Of a stretch of 37,687 nucleotides of DNA, positions 25,502 to 33,578 are shown piece after piece. The notes under the pieces were generated by a model. That model was not told the origin of the DNA. It was given only the letters and a program-made list of their open reading frames with translations, and searched no databases. The stretch spans positions 1 through 37,687 of the forward strand of contig CAZDCK010000029.1 in NCBI GenBank assembly GCA_964503965.1, read 5' to 3'. Positions within the stretch are counted from its first letter, which is position 1, and each line of letters opens with the position of its first letter. This DNA comes from Eutrophocola sp964503965. Its GTDB lineage: Bacteria > Pseudomonadota > Gammaproteobacteria > Pseudomonadales > Pseudohongiellaceae. The position numbers were made by a program, and so were the translations under genes.

Positions 25502-27958
25502 ATGAAAAACAGCGGTATACAGAATATGTTCACACTTTCCAGAAAAACAGCATTGTCATTACTGTGCACAGCCTCCACACTGGTGGCTTCCCAGGCGTGG
25601 TCTGCCGATGACAGCCAGTGGCAGGTAATCGAAAATTACTGCTACGATTGCCATAATGATGTGGATTGGGCAGGCAGTGTTGCATTCAACCTGATGTCCT
25701 CTGACAACATTCCTCATGAAACGGAAACCTGGGAAGAGGCAATTCGCCGGGTAGCCGGTGGTCATATGCCACCTCCCGGTGCAGAGCGTCCACCTGAAAA
25801 AGATCTGAATAGCCTGGTGTCATGGCTTGAAAATACGATTGATGCAGCCGCAGATACAACACCGATTGGTAATGTGCCCCTGAAGCGGCTTAATCGCCGT
25901 GAATACGAAAATGCCGTCCATGATCTCCTTGGTCTGGAAATTGATGCTTCGTTATTGCTTCCGACCGATGACCTTGAGGGAGGCTTTGACAATAATGCAG
26001 AGGCTCTGCAGGTATCCCCGGCCTTTATCGACCAGTACCTGAATGCTGCCCGTACTGTAGCCCATAATGCCATTGGATCAACTCGTCCTATTCCCGTGAT
26101 GGAAACCTACGGTCGAGTGGCGGACATGATTATTTCTCTGCCGGCCAGGGGAACGCCCGGTACGGGCAATCAGCAACTTCACCAGCCGGGCATGCCATTT
26201 GGTACCCGTGGTGGTATGAGTGTGCGTTATAACTTCATGGCCGATGGAGTATATGAACTTAATATCGGTGACCTGGCGCTGGGCAGGGAAGTGCCAAACA
26301 TGGAGTTCAAAAATACAGTGATTGCCCTGCTTGATGGAGTGGAATTCTTCCGGACTGAAGTTGGCGGTGACGCCGATCATGAGTCCATCGACCAGGAACA
26401 GGCGGATGCCGTCTCCAGTATAAACCTGCGTCTGAAGAATATTCGTTTTGAGGCGACTGCAGGCCAGCACACTGTAACAGTCACATTCCTGAAACGCAGT
26501 TTTGCGGAAAGTGATGAAAGGACACCGCAGACTGCTCTGGAAGGTGGGCAAAGCCGGATTCAGAAACTCCATGCATTACAGGTGCGTGGTCCACTTGAAG
26601 TTCATGGCATCAGTGAGTCGGAATCACGCAAGCGAATATTTACCTGTTATCCACGGGAAACTGCCGAAGAAAGCGCCTGTGCACAGCAGATTATTACCAA
26701 CCTGGCCGAGAGAGCCTTCCGTCGTCCATTGACCGATGAAGACCTCGATAGCCTCTTGGCTTTCTATGAAAACAGCCGTGCCAGTAATGATTTTGAGGCC
26801 GGCATCAAGGAAGCCGTGAGTGCCATTCTTGTCAGCCCTCATTTTATCTATCGCGCCGAAGGTGGTCCCGCCGAAGGTGAAAACCTGATGCTGACGGATC
26901 TTGAATTGGCATCCAGATTGTCTTTCTTCCTCTGGAGCAGCCTGCCCGATGAAGAGCTGCTGACACTGGCCAGCAATAACGAACTGGGGAACCCTGATAC
27001 TTTACGGGAACAGATCAGACGCATGCTCGCTGATGACAGGGCAAAAACCCTGGTTGAGGATTTTGCTTTCCAGTGGCTGCACCTGTCCAGGCTGGATGAA
27101 ATTAATCCAAATGGTCGCATGTTCCGCTATGCCAGTCGTTTTCTGGATCCACGACCCATGTTCAAGCAGGAGCTGAGTCTGTTCCTGGATAGCATCCTGC
27201 GCAGCGACCAGTCCGTCGTTCGCCTGCTGGACGCCGATTACACCTACCTGAATGAAAGACTGGCGGCGCACTACGGTATTGATGATGTAAAGGGTAGTGC
27301 CTTCCGGAAGGTTGAACTGGAAGATGATTACCGAAAAGGTCTACTGGGCAAAGGGGCTATCCTGATGCTTACAGCAAATCCGAACCGGACATCACCGGTA
27401 ATTCGTGGCGCCTGGATTCTTGAACGTCTGCTCGCGTCTCCGCCACCGCCGCCGCCGGCCAACGTGGAAACGGATCTTTCCCAGAAACCCGGACAGGCGC
27501 CAAAGACCTTGCGTGAGCGACTGGAGCAGCATCGTGAAAACCCCAGCTGCTATAACTGTCATGGCGTGTTGGATCCCCTGGGTCTGGCCTTGGAAAACTT
27601 CAATACCGTTGGCCAGTTCGAGAAGTTGGACAGGGATACGTTAAGCCTGATTGACGCCTCTGGCGTGTTACCTGACGGTACTGTCATCAAGCGTCCGGAA
27701 GATCTGACCAAAGCGCTGGTGGCGCGTTCGGACCAGTTCGTCAAGTCACTCACGGAACACCTCATGGCCTATGCCCTGGGACGTGTTGTGGACGATCAGG
27801 ATATGCCGCTTGTGCGCAGGATTGTGCGCCAGGTTGAAAAAGAAGGTAACAGTTTTGAGTCCATTATTTACAACATTGTAAGTAGTGAGGCCTTCCGGAT
27901 GCGGGAAAGCCTGTTAAGTGCCACTGAGGCAGAAAGTAACCAGCAGGCTTCACTCTAG
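25502..27958 (+). CDS. DUF1587/DUF1595/DUF1592/DUF1588/DUF1585 multidomain cytochrome-type protein
   Basis: An 818-residue exported protein (signal ending QAWSA). A haem c motif CYDCH lies at 47-51. DUF1587 follows at about 127-190 (LNRREYENAVHDLLGL), then a beta-rich probable carbohydrate-binding-like domain at about 238-365. DUF1595 is at about 395-455 (LAERAFRRPLTDEDL), DUF1592 at about 465-592 (ELASRLSFFLWSSLPDEELL), DUF1588 at about 611-709 with a second CxxCH (CYNCH, 683-687), and DUF1585 at about 720-795. This set of domains is typical of planctomycete-style cytochrome proteins, whose function is not established; polymer oxidation has been suggested. The start lacks a strong ribosome site. 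It leads an operon with DUF1552, ankyrin and MBL-fold genes. Confidence 0.93.
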   Translation: MKNSGIQNMFTLSRKTALSLLCTASTLVASQAWSADDSQWQVIENYCYDCHNDVDWAGSVAFNLMSSDNIPHETETWEEAIRRVAGGHMPPPGAERPPEKDLNSLVSWLENTIDAAADTTPIGNVPLKRLNRREYENAVHDLLGLEIDASLLLPTDDLEGGFDNNAEALQVSPAFIDQYLNAARTVAHNAIGSTRPIPVMETYGRVADMIISLPARGTPGTGNQQLHQPGMPFGTRGGMSVRYNFMADGVYELNIGDLALGREVPNMEFKNTVIALLDGVEFFRTEVGGDADHESIDQEQADAVSSINLRLKNIRFEATAGQHTVTVTFLKRSFAESDERTPQTALEGGQSRIQKLHALQVRGPLEVHGISESESRKRIFTCYPRETAEESACAQQIITNLAERAFRRPLTDEDLDSLLAFYENSRASNDFEAGIKEAVSAILVSPHFIYRAEGGPAEGENLMLTDLELASRLSFFLWSSLPDEELLTLASNNELGNPDTLREQIRRMLADDRAKTLVEDFAFQWLHLSRLDEINPNGRMFRYASRFLDPRPMFKQELSLFLDSILRSDQSVVRLLDADYTYLNERLAAHYGIDDVKGSAFRKVELEDDYRKGLLGKGAILMLTANPNRTSPVIRGAWILERLLASPPPPPPANVETDLSQKPGQAPKTLRERLEQHRENPSCYNCHGVLDPLGLALENFNTVGQFEKLDRDTLSLIDASGVLPDGTVIKRPEDLTKALVARSDQFVKSLTEHLMAYALGRVVDDQDMPLVRRIVRQVEKEGNSFESIIYNIVSSEAFRMRESLLSATEAESNQQASL

Positions 27959-27983
27959 ACATTGACATAAACAGGAACAGACC

Positions 27984-29255
27984 ATGTTTATCAGTAAAAA
28001 ACATCTTTCACGTCGAACCCTTCTGAAAGGCACAGGTGCCTCTATTGCACTGCCAATGCTGGACGCCATGACGCCAGCCCTGGCCCAGGCAGAAGTGGCT
28101 CCGCCACGTTTGGGATTTATCTATTTCCCCCATGGGTCCGTGATCCATGAATGGATTCCGGAAAAGACCGGCAGTGATTTTGAATTGTCAAAAATCCTCC
28201 AGCCCCTGGAGCCTATTCGTGAGTATGTGACTGTGGTCAGTGGCTTGCGAAACAAGGCCGCCGAGGGTGGACCCGCTCCCCATGCGATCACCGAGGAAAC
28301 CTGGTTGTCAGCTGTTGCCCCTGGAGACAGGGATCGGGGCCCGAATGGTGTCAAAGGCATGACAATAGACCAGATAGCTGCACGCATTATTGGTAACGGT
28401 ACACCACTGCCATCACTGGAACTGTGCGGAGAACCAGGAGGGGCAATCAACTACAGAACTCCCCAGCAGCCGCTCCCGCTGGAAGGTAATCCCCGCAAGG
28501 TGTTCTATACCATGTTCGGACAGGGTGACACCTATGATGAGCGTATCCAGATTCTTAGCCAGTCCCAGAGCCTGCTCGACTACGTGCGTGAAGCTACCGC
28601 CAGTCTGAACCGGAAGCTCAGTAGCGCTGACCGGGTACGTGTATCCAACTATCTGGACTCCATCCGTGAAGTGGAGACCCGAATCCAGAAGCTGGAAGAA
28701 GGTGCCCGTGAGTTGTCCGGTCTGCCGGATGCTCCACTGGGGCCGCCCGATGATTTCACCGAGTTACTCGATGTACAGTTCGAAATGATCGCCCTGGCCT
28801 ACCAGAATAACCAGACCCGTATAGCCTCCATGCGCATGATCAAGGAAGCCAGTATGCGCGTTTTTGATAATCTGGGTGTGGCTGAATCGTTTCATCCGCT
28901 GTCCCATCACCAGGAAGACCCTGCCAAGTGGGATCTGCTGGTTCGCATTCAGCGCCACCAGACTGAACGTGCCCTGCGTTTCGCCACGCGTCTGAGCGAA
29001 ATGGAAGATGTCGACGGGAGTATTCTGGATAACTCCATCATTCTATTTGGCAGCAACATGGGCAACAGTGATGTCCATGATGCCAACCTGTTGCCCGCGG
29101 CTCTCCTGGGTAAAGGGGGCGGTGTCAAAGGTGGGCAGCACCTGAGTTATCCAGTCGATACGCCCCATGCTAACCTGCTACATACCATTATGGAGCGTGC
29201 CGGCATTCCGCTGGAAGAGTTTGCCGACAGCACTGGCCCGTTTGCGGAAGTTTAA
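27984..29255 (+). CDS. DUF1552 family Tat-exported protein
   Basis: A 423-residue protein. The N-terminus SRRTLLKG (residues 9-16) is a Tat signal, followed by a short hydrophobic core ending ALAQAE, so it is folded before export, often a sign of a cofactor. The body matches DUF1552, with GFIYFPHGSVIHEWIP near the start, NKAAEGGPAPHAI and the late segment GSNMGNSDVHDANLLPA. In many genomes a DUF1552 gene stands directly after a DUF1592/1588 gene, as here (25 bases apart), so the two products probably work together. AGGAACAGACC precedes the ATG. No enzyme activity is established. The metal-like cluster H-D-x-x-L-L and late H residues may matter. Confidence 0.92.
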   Translation: MFISKKHLSRRTLLKGTGASIALPMLDAMTPALAQAEVAPPRLGFIYFPHGSVIHEWIPEKTGSDFELSKILQPLEPIREYVTVVSGLRNKAAEGGPAPHAITEETWLSAVAPGDRDRGPNGVKGMTIDQIAARIIGNGTPLPSLELCGEPGGAINYRTPQQPLPLEGNPRKVFYTMFGQGDTYDERIQILSQSQSLLDYVREATASLNRKLSSADRVRVSNYLDSIREVETRIQKLEEGARELSGLPDAPLGPPDDFTELLDVQFEMIALAYQNNQTRIASMRMIKEASMRVFDNLGVAESFHPLSHHQEDPAKWDLLVRIQRHQTERALRFATRLSEMEDVDGSILDNSIILFGSNMGNSDVHDANLLPAALLGKGGGVKGGQHLSYPVDTPHANLLHTIMERAGIPLEEFADSTGPFAEV

Positions 29256-29256
29256 T

Positions 29257-30819
29257 ATGAAGTTTCACCACGCCCTTTTGAAGGTTGCTGCAACAGTAGT
29301 GACTGTCGCTGGCATGTCCATGGCCAGTGCACAGAATTTTGAACCACTGGAAGTACCGTCGCCGCTTGGTGATATTGTCAGGAATCTCGATGTTCATGAG
29401 AAAGGGCCGGATGGCAGTACACCACTGCAGTGGGCTGTTTTTGACCAGGATGTCGAAAAAGTACGTTCGCTGATTCGTGCTGGTGCAGATGTTATGGCGG
29501 TGAATAACTACGGTGCCAATGCCATGCAACTGGCTGCCGAAGTGGCTCATCGCGATATCATCAAATTGTTGCTGGATGCCGGGGCTGATGCGGACTCTCC
29601 GAACCCAGAAGGGCAGACAGCGCTAATGCTCGTGGCCCGAACAGGTGATGTAAATGCCGCGAAAATGCTTGTCAGAAAGGGCGCCTCTATAGATGCCAGG
29701 GAAAACTGGGGACAGCAGACAGCCCTGATGTGGGCCGCTGCCCGACGTCACCCGGCGATGATGGAATACCTGATTCGAGAAGGGGCAGATATTAATGCTG
29801 TTTCCGCCATTCGTGATTATAACAGTCATGTGACGGCCGAGGGTCGTGCCAAGCGTCTGGATAGTGGTGGACTGACTCCATTGATGTATGCTGTGCGTGA
29901 AAACTGCATCGCCTGCGTGGAAGTGCTGATTGATCATGATGTGGATCTTGATCTGCCTGATCCCGATGGTGTCTCACCTCTCTTACTGGCCATTCTCAAT
30001 GACAACTGGGATATTGCAAGGATTCTTATTGAAAGTGGTGCTGATGTAAATCAGTGGGATATCTTTGGTCAGTCACCGCTGATTGCGGTGGCAGGAAACC
30101 GGAATAATCCCGGCCTGAAAGTGGATGGTTACCTGAATCAAACTGACGGCCTGACCATCGCCAGAATGTTACTCGAAGCAGGGGCCAATCCGAACATGCA
30201 GCTTTTTTATCGCCCGGCCAAGGCTCGTGGCGGTCCCCTGTCCAGGGGCACGACACCACTTATTCGTGCTGCAAGTAATGGTGACCCTGAGTTGATCAAG
30301 TTGCTTCTCGAATACGGTGCGGAAGCCGATTTGCCACAGGCAGACCTGCAGACTCCCGTATCGGCACTGGCGGGCTCAAGAGCCAACCAGGACCAGTTGA
30401 TTGAAGCATTGGATGTCCTGCTTGAAGCTGGCGTGGATATCAATCTCATGGCGGTACCCCACCATCTTCAGCGCGCCTTTGGTGGGACACCACTGCACTA
30501 TGCGGTCAGGGCCGGGAACGATAGAATGGTTACTGCGCTGGTCAATGCCGGTGCCGAGATCAATGGCAAGGACATTGATGGTTTAACTGCCCTGGATTAT
30601 GCGGAATCCAGAGGCCGTATCGGGTTTACTTCATCACGTCAGCCCCCCAATACAGAAATGGCGGAGTTGTTGCGCTCGCTGGGCGCCACCGAAGAACTGG
30701 ATGCGACACCGTTCTGGCCTAATGTGGGGCCCCCATTCTTTTATCCGTGGCATGTATTTCCCCTGGATCCGGAAATTGAAAAGAATGCCCTTGTTCCCGG
30801 CTCCTTTGACCATCAGTAG
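29257..30819 (+). CDS. exported ankyrin-repeat protein
   Basis: A 520-residue protein with a signal peptide ending SMASAQ. Ankyrin repeats run from about residue 45 to 485, shown by recurring G-x-TPLxxA, G-A-D-x-x and LL-x-x-GA units such as DGSTPLQWAVFDQDVEKVRSLI (about 50-70) and GGTPLHYAVRAGNDRMVTAL. About nine to eleven repeats can be traced, some with inserts. The final 40 residues are proline- and aromatic-rich (FWPNVGPPFFYPWH). Ankyrin arrays bind other proteins; being exported and between DUF1552 and an MBL gene, it may hold the neighbouring products together, which is inference. ATG 29257 begins one base after the DUF1552 stop, with GGAAG upstream, so translation is coupled. Confidence 0.9.
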   Translation: MKFHHALLKVAATVVTVAGMSMASAQNFEPLEVPSPLGDIVRNLDVHEKGPDGSTPLQWAVFDQDVEKVRSLIRAGADVMAVNNYGANAMQLAAEVAHRDIIKLLLDAGADADSPNPEGQTALMLVARTGDVNAAKMLVRKGASIDARENWGQQTALMWAAARRHPAMMEYLIREGADINAVSAIRDYNSHVTAEGRAKRLDSGGLTPLMYAVRENCIACVEVLIDHDVDLDLPDPDGVSPLLLAILNDNWDIARILIESGADVNQWDIFGQSPLIAVAGNRNNPGLKVDGYLNQTDGLTIARMLLEAGANPNMQLFYRPAKARGGPLSRGTTPLIRAASNGDPELIKLLLEYGAEADLPQADLQTPVSALAGSRANQDQLIEALDVLLEAGVDINLMAVPHHLQRAFGGTPLHYAVRAGNDRMVTALVNAGAEINGKDIDGLTALDYAESRGRIGFTSSRQPPNTEMAELLRSLGATEELDATPFWPNVGPPFFYPWHVFPLDPEIEKNALVPGSFDHQ

Positions 30820-30828
30820 TAGTTGATC

Positions 30829-31761
30829 ATGATAAAAAATCCTTCATCACGCAGGCTTTTCCTGAAATCCGGTTCCTGTGCCATGGCCGCAGGCCTGCTT
30901 GGCATCTCTCCATTGGCATCAGCGCAGTCAGGTAGCACAGTCATCAATCGTGTAGATCTTAACCATGCCTGGGTTTTTCAGGGGGTGGGCTGTAATGTGT
31001 TTGCCATCCCGGATCCCAACGGGGATGGTGTGATGATGGTGGATGGCGGCCTGGCTGAACATTCAGGCGCGCTTGTTGATAGTGTCCTCAATACTTTTGG
31101 AAAGGACAGGGTTGACCTGTTGGTAAATACTCACTGGCATCCCGAGCAAACCGGCTCCAATGAAAACCTGGGGGCCCAGGGGGCAGAAATATTTGCCCAC
31201 GAGAAAACCGGCATGTTCCTGCAAAATTCGGTGCATTCGGCCTTGTTTGATGGCCGTTACGGCCCGCTGGCGGATGCCGGATTGCCCACCCGTACAATGC
31301 GTGGCAGTGGCACCATGAAGTATGCCGGACAGGAGATTATGTTTGGCTACCTGCCAGCAGCCCACTCTGACAGTGATATCTGGCTCTATTTTCCTATGCT
31401 GGATACCCTGGTTGCCGGCGGTCCTGTCACATCCGGGCAATGGCCCGTTTTGGATATTCGCCATGGCTCCTGGATGGGGGGATTGCTCAAAGCCTACGAA
31501 ACCCTGGCCCAGGTAGTGAGTGCAGATACTGTTGTTATTCCTGCCCATGGTCCCGTATTGAGCGGCACAGATATATTACGTATGCGGGCCATGTATACTA
31601 ATCTGCATCTTGACCTGTCCGAGCAACTTAACCTGGGTATGGGACCCAAGGATATTGTGACAATGGGATTGCTGGATCCCTATGTGGACGACTTTGGTGA
31701 CCCGACAGTGTTCCTTGATCATGCTCACCGGAGTATACAGCGCGCCTTTGTGCCTGATTAA
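30829..31761 (+). CDS. Tat-exported MBL-fold protein with altered metal motif
   Basis: A 310-residue protein. Tat-type start SSRRLFLKSG (6-15) is followed by a hydrophobic core ending ASAQ. The MBL fold is clear, with MVDGG (70-74), LVNTHWHPEQTGSNE (98-112), AAHSDSD (177-183) and PAHGPVL (238-244). The usual H-x-H-x-D-H metal motif reads H102-W-H104-P-E106-Q107 here, and the position of the bridging aspartate reads VAGGP (196-200), so the second metal site looks damaged or changed. One-metal or non-metal activity is possible. ATG 30829 follows the ankyrin stop by 9 bases; no strong ribosome site is seen, in keeping with coupled translation. Last gene of the DUF1592 operon. Confidence 0.85.
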   Translation: MIKNPSSRRLFLKSGSCAMAAGLLGISPLASAQSGSTVINRVDLNHAWVFQGVGCNVFAIPDPNGDGVMMVDGGLAEHSGALVDSVLNTFGKDRVDLLVNTHWHPEQTGSNENLGAQGAEIFAHEKTGMFLQNSVHSALFDGRYGPLADAGLPTRTMRGSGTMKYAGQEIMFGYLPAAHSDSDIWLYFPMLDTLVAGGPVTSGQWPVLDIRHGSWMGGLLKAYETLAQVVSADTVVIPAHGPVLSGTDILRMRAMYTNLHLDLSEQLNLGMGPKDIVTMGLLDPYVDDFGDPTVFLDHAHRSIQRAFVPD

Positions 31762-32128
31762 TCCAACTCTGCCTCCCTCAGATCAGGGGCTATGATCCGC
31801 CGAAAATATACCCGGGCTGTGATGCTGTTCACACTCTGGGAAATGCCCGTGATCCATATGCTGATTTTGACACCCGTATCACTGCATTTACTGTAGGCAT
31901 GCATTAGCCTGTGAGTGCGTAATAGGCTCGTATATTTCAATGGGTTACCAAGGCTGAAAGTCTTAGGCGGAAGGTTCATCCTGTTGTATCGGGTAATAAA
32001 AATCCTCGGGTGCCGAATAAAGGGAATTTTTCCGGCTTGAAGCTTGCCAAATAGGTGCAATAATAAGACCCTGTAATTATAAAACAGTAACAAGTTGCTG
32101 TTATAAAAGGTTTTTTGAGACTTGCCTG
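31762..32128. other. intergenic region before the minor pilin operon
   Basis: About 367 bases. No gene is supported; a minus-strand open frame here has no homology signal I recognise. Near the right end an imperfect inverted repeat (TTATAAAACAGTAAC against GTTGCTGTTATAA, about 32078-32105) lies 25-50 bases before fimT and may be an operator or overlap the promoter. Confidence 0.45.
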
Positions 32129-32749
32129 ATGCGTCATTGTATAAATGAAAAAGGTGTCACCCTGCTGGAATTGCTGATAGCGATGGCCATTCTTGGTGTC
32201 ATTATTACTGTAGCTGTGCCCAGCTTTTCAGAGTTCGGGGACACACAGCGGCTGATTGGAGCTACAGAACAGATTTTTGGTCATATACAGCAGGCGCGTT
32301 CAGAGTCCGTGACCGGAAATACCAGGTCCTATATCAAGTTTGATGTTGATGGTACAGCATCCTGGGAGTATGGATTCAGTACAGTCAGCGGGACATGTAA
32401 CCTGACTGTAACCAATCCCACTACGGCCAATGCCTGCGTCACGGTCGTTGATGATGGTGATGGCAGCGTTGATCCCGGTGATGGTTCGGTGGATACCGAT
32501 GATCTTATTCTCAATCGCTTCACCAGTGATGAATGGGGTGATGTGAAACTGAATATCAATTCCTTTTCCAGTGGTACCACGCAGATTAATTTTGATCCGG
32601 TCAGGGGGACGTCCTCTTCCGGTGAAATCAACCTGGAAAGTGGTGTGGGTAAGCGGTTGAATATAGAGATGAGTCTGCTGGGCAGACCCACGATTTGTGT
32701 CCCAAGCAGTTCCATAACGTCTACGGTAGGAAATTACAGCGGGTGCTGA
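32129..32749 (+). CDS. fimT: type IV minor pilin, FimT/GspH family
   Basis: A 206-residue prepilin. PilD cleavage site G9/V10 with Glu14 at +5 is followed by the hydrophobic helix VTLLELLIAMAILGVIIT, the GspH/FimT N-terminus. The globular part includes an acidic stretch with D109-G-D111-G-S-V-D115 and a second copy of the DGSVD unit (108-125), resembling calcium-binding Asp loops. A C-terminal cysteine (GNYSGC) can pair with an internal one, as in FimU/FimT disulfide regions. It starts the minor pilin operon, which primes pilus assembly in the inner membrane and forms the tip. FimT proteins of some bacteria also bind DNA during uptake. The start is ATG 32129; the ribosome site is weak. Confidence 0.87.
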   Translation: MRHCINEKGVTLLELLIAMAILGVIITVAVPSFSEFGDTQRLIGATEQIFGHIQQARSESVTGNTRSYIKFDVDGTASWEYGFSTVSGTCNLTVTNPTTANACVTVVDDGDGSVDPGDGSVDTDDLILNRFTSDEWGDVKLNINSFSSGTTQINFDPVRGTSSSGEINLESGVGKRLNIEMSLLGRPTICVPSSSITSTVGNYSGC

Positions 32750-32753
32750 TTCA

Positions 32754-33578
32754 GTGAAAAGTCGCTTAAACAACACAGAGTCCGGTTTTACGATTACCGA
32801 ATTACTGGTCACCATTGCTCTCAGCCTGAGTGTGGTGAGTTCAGTACTCGTCGGTTATATGGCTACATACACCAGTTCCATGGATACCATGGCAGCAAGC
32901 AAAATGAATCAGGACCTTAATGCGGTGATGAATATGATGATCACCGAGTTTCGTCGTGCCGGTTACTCTGCCGGGGCAGCCAATGCAACTGATCCTACGA
33001 CGAACCTGTTCAATCAGGTTGATGATACAGCCCTTGAAGTCTTCGACTCCATGACTGGCAATAATCAGCTTGTCACCGATCTGAGCAATGGCTGGACCAA
33101 CAGCAGTTCACCAGCGGCTACTGAAGGCAGCTGTATTGTTTATGCCTATGATCTTGACGATGATGGTGTTGTTGATGCTGAGGAGTTGGGGGGGTTCAGG
33201 CTCAACAGTGGTGTTGTCGAATTTCGCCGGCTGGGGAATACCGCTGATCCGGATACCTGCACTACCAGCAGCAATACCTGGGAAGCCCTAACGGATTCCT
33301 CATTCATCACGGTCAGTGAATTGACATTTAACCTGGATGATTCAGCATGCCTGAATACAAGGGAACCCAATAATGTTGATGATGATGCTGATTCCACCGT
33401 GGATAATGCTGAGGAAGCGGATTGTTATGATGTGGCCGCCGCTTCAGGCGATATCACTGTGGAAACCCGACAGATAAATATTACATTGACCGGAAACCTT
33501 ACCGCCGATGCCTTTGTTCAGATTTCCCTGAATCAGGATGTCCGTGTCCGCAATGATCTCGTGAGGGTGCGCCCGTGA
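32754..33578 (+). CDS. pilW: type IV minor pilin PilW with EF-hand-like loops
   Basis: A 274-residue prepilin starting with GTG 32754, four bases after the fimT stop. Cleavage site G11/F12 with Glu16 at +5 leads into FTITELLVTIALSLSVVSSV and the EFRRAGY segment (65-71) typical of PilW. Two loops follow the EF-hand ligand pattern exactly: D133-x-D135-x-D137-G138-x-x-D141-x-x-E144, and D209-x-D211-x-D213-x-x-x-D217-x-x-E220. Cys127, Cys169, Cys199 and Cys224 may form disulfides. PilW joins the minor pilin complex that caps the pilus. Calcium binding is inferred from sequence, not shown. The next gene overlaps its stop codon. Confidence 0.87.
   Translation: MKSRLNNTESGFTITELLVTIALSLSVVSSVLVGYMATYTSSMDTMAASKMNQDLNAVMNMMITEFRRAGYSAGAANATDPTTNLFNQVDDTALEVFDSMTGNNQLVTDLSNGWTNSSSPAATEGSCIVYAYDLDDDGVVDAEELGGFRLNSGVVEFRRLGNTADPDTCTTSSNTWEALTDSSFITVSELTFNLDDSACLNTREPNNVDDDADSTVDNAEEADCYDVAAASGDITVETRQINITLTGNLTADAFVQISLNQDVRVRNDLVRVRP

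Noticed and set aside
31758..32093. Minus-strand 111-codon frame between the MBL and fimT genes
   Set aside because: No ribosome site, no recognisable domain, and a composition like untranslated AT-rich DNA.
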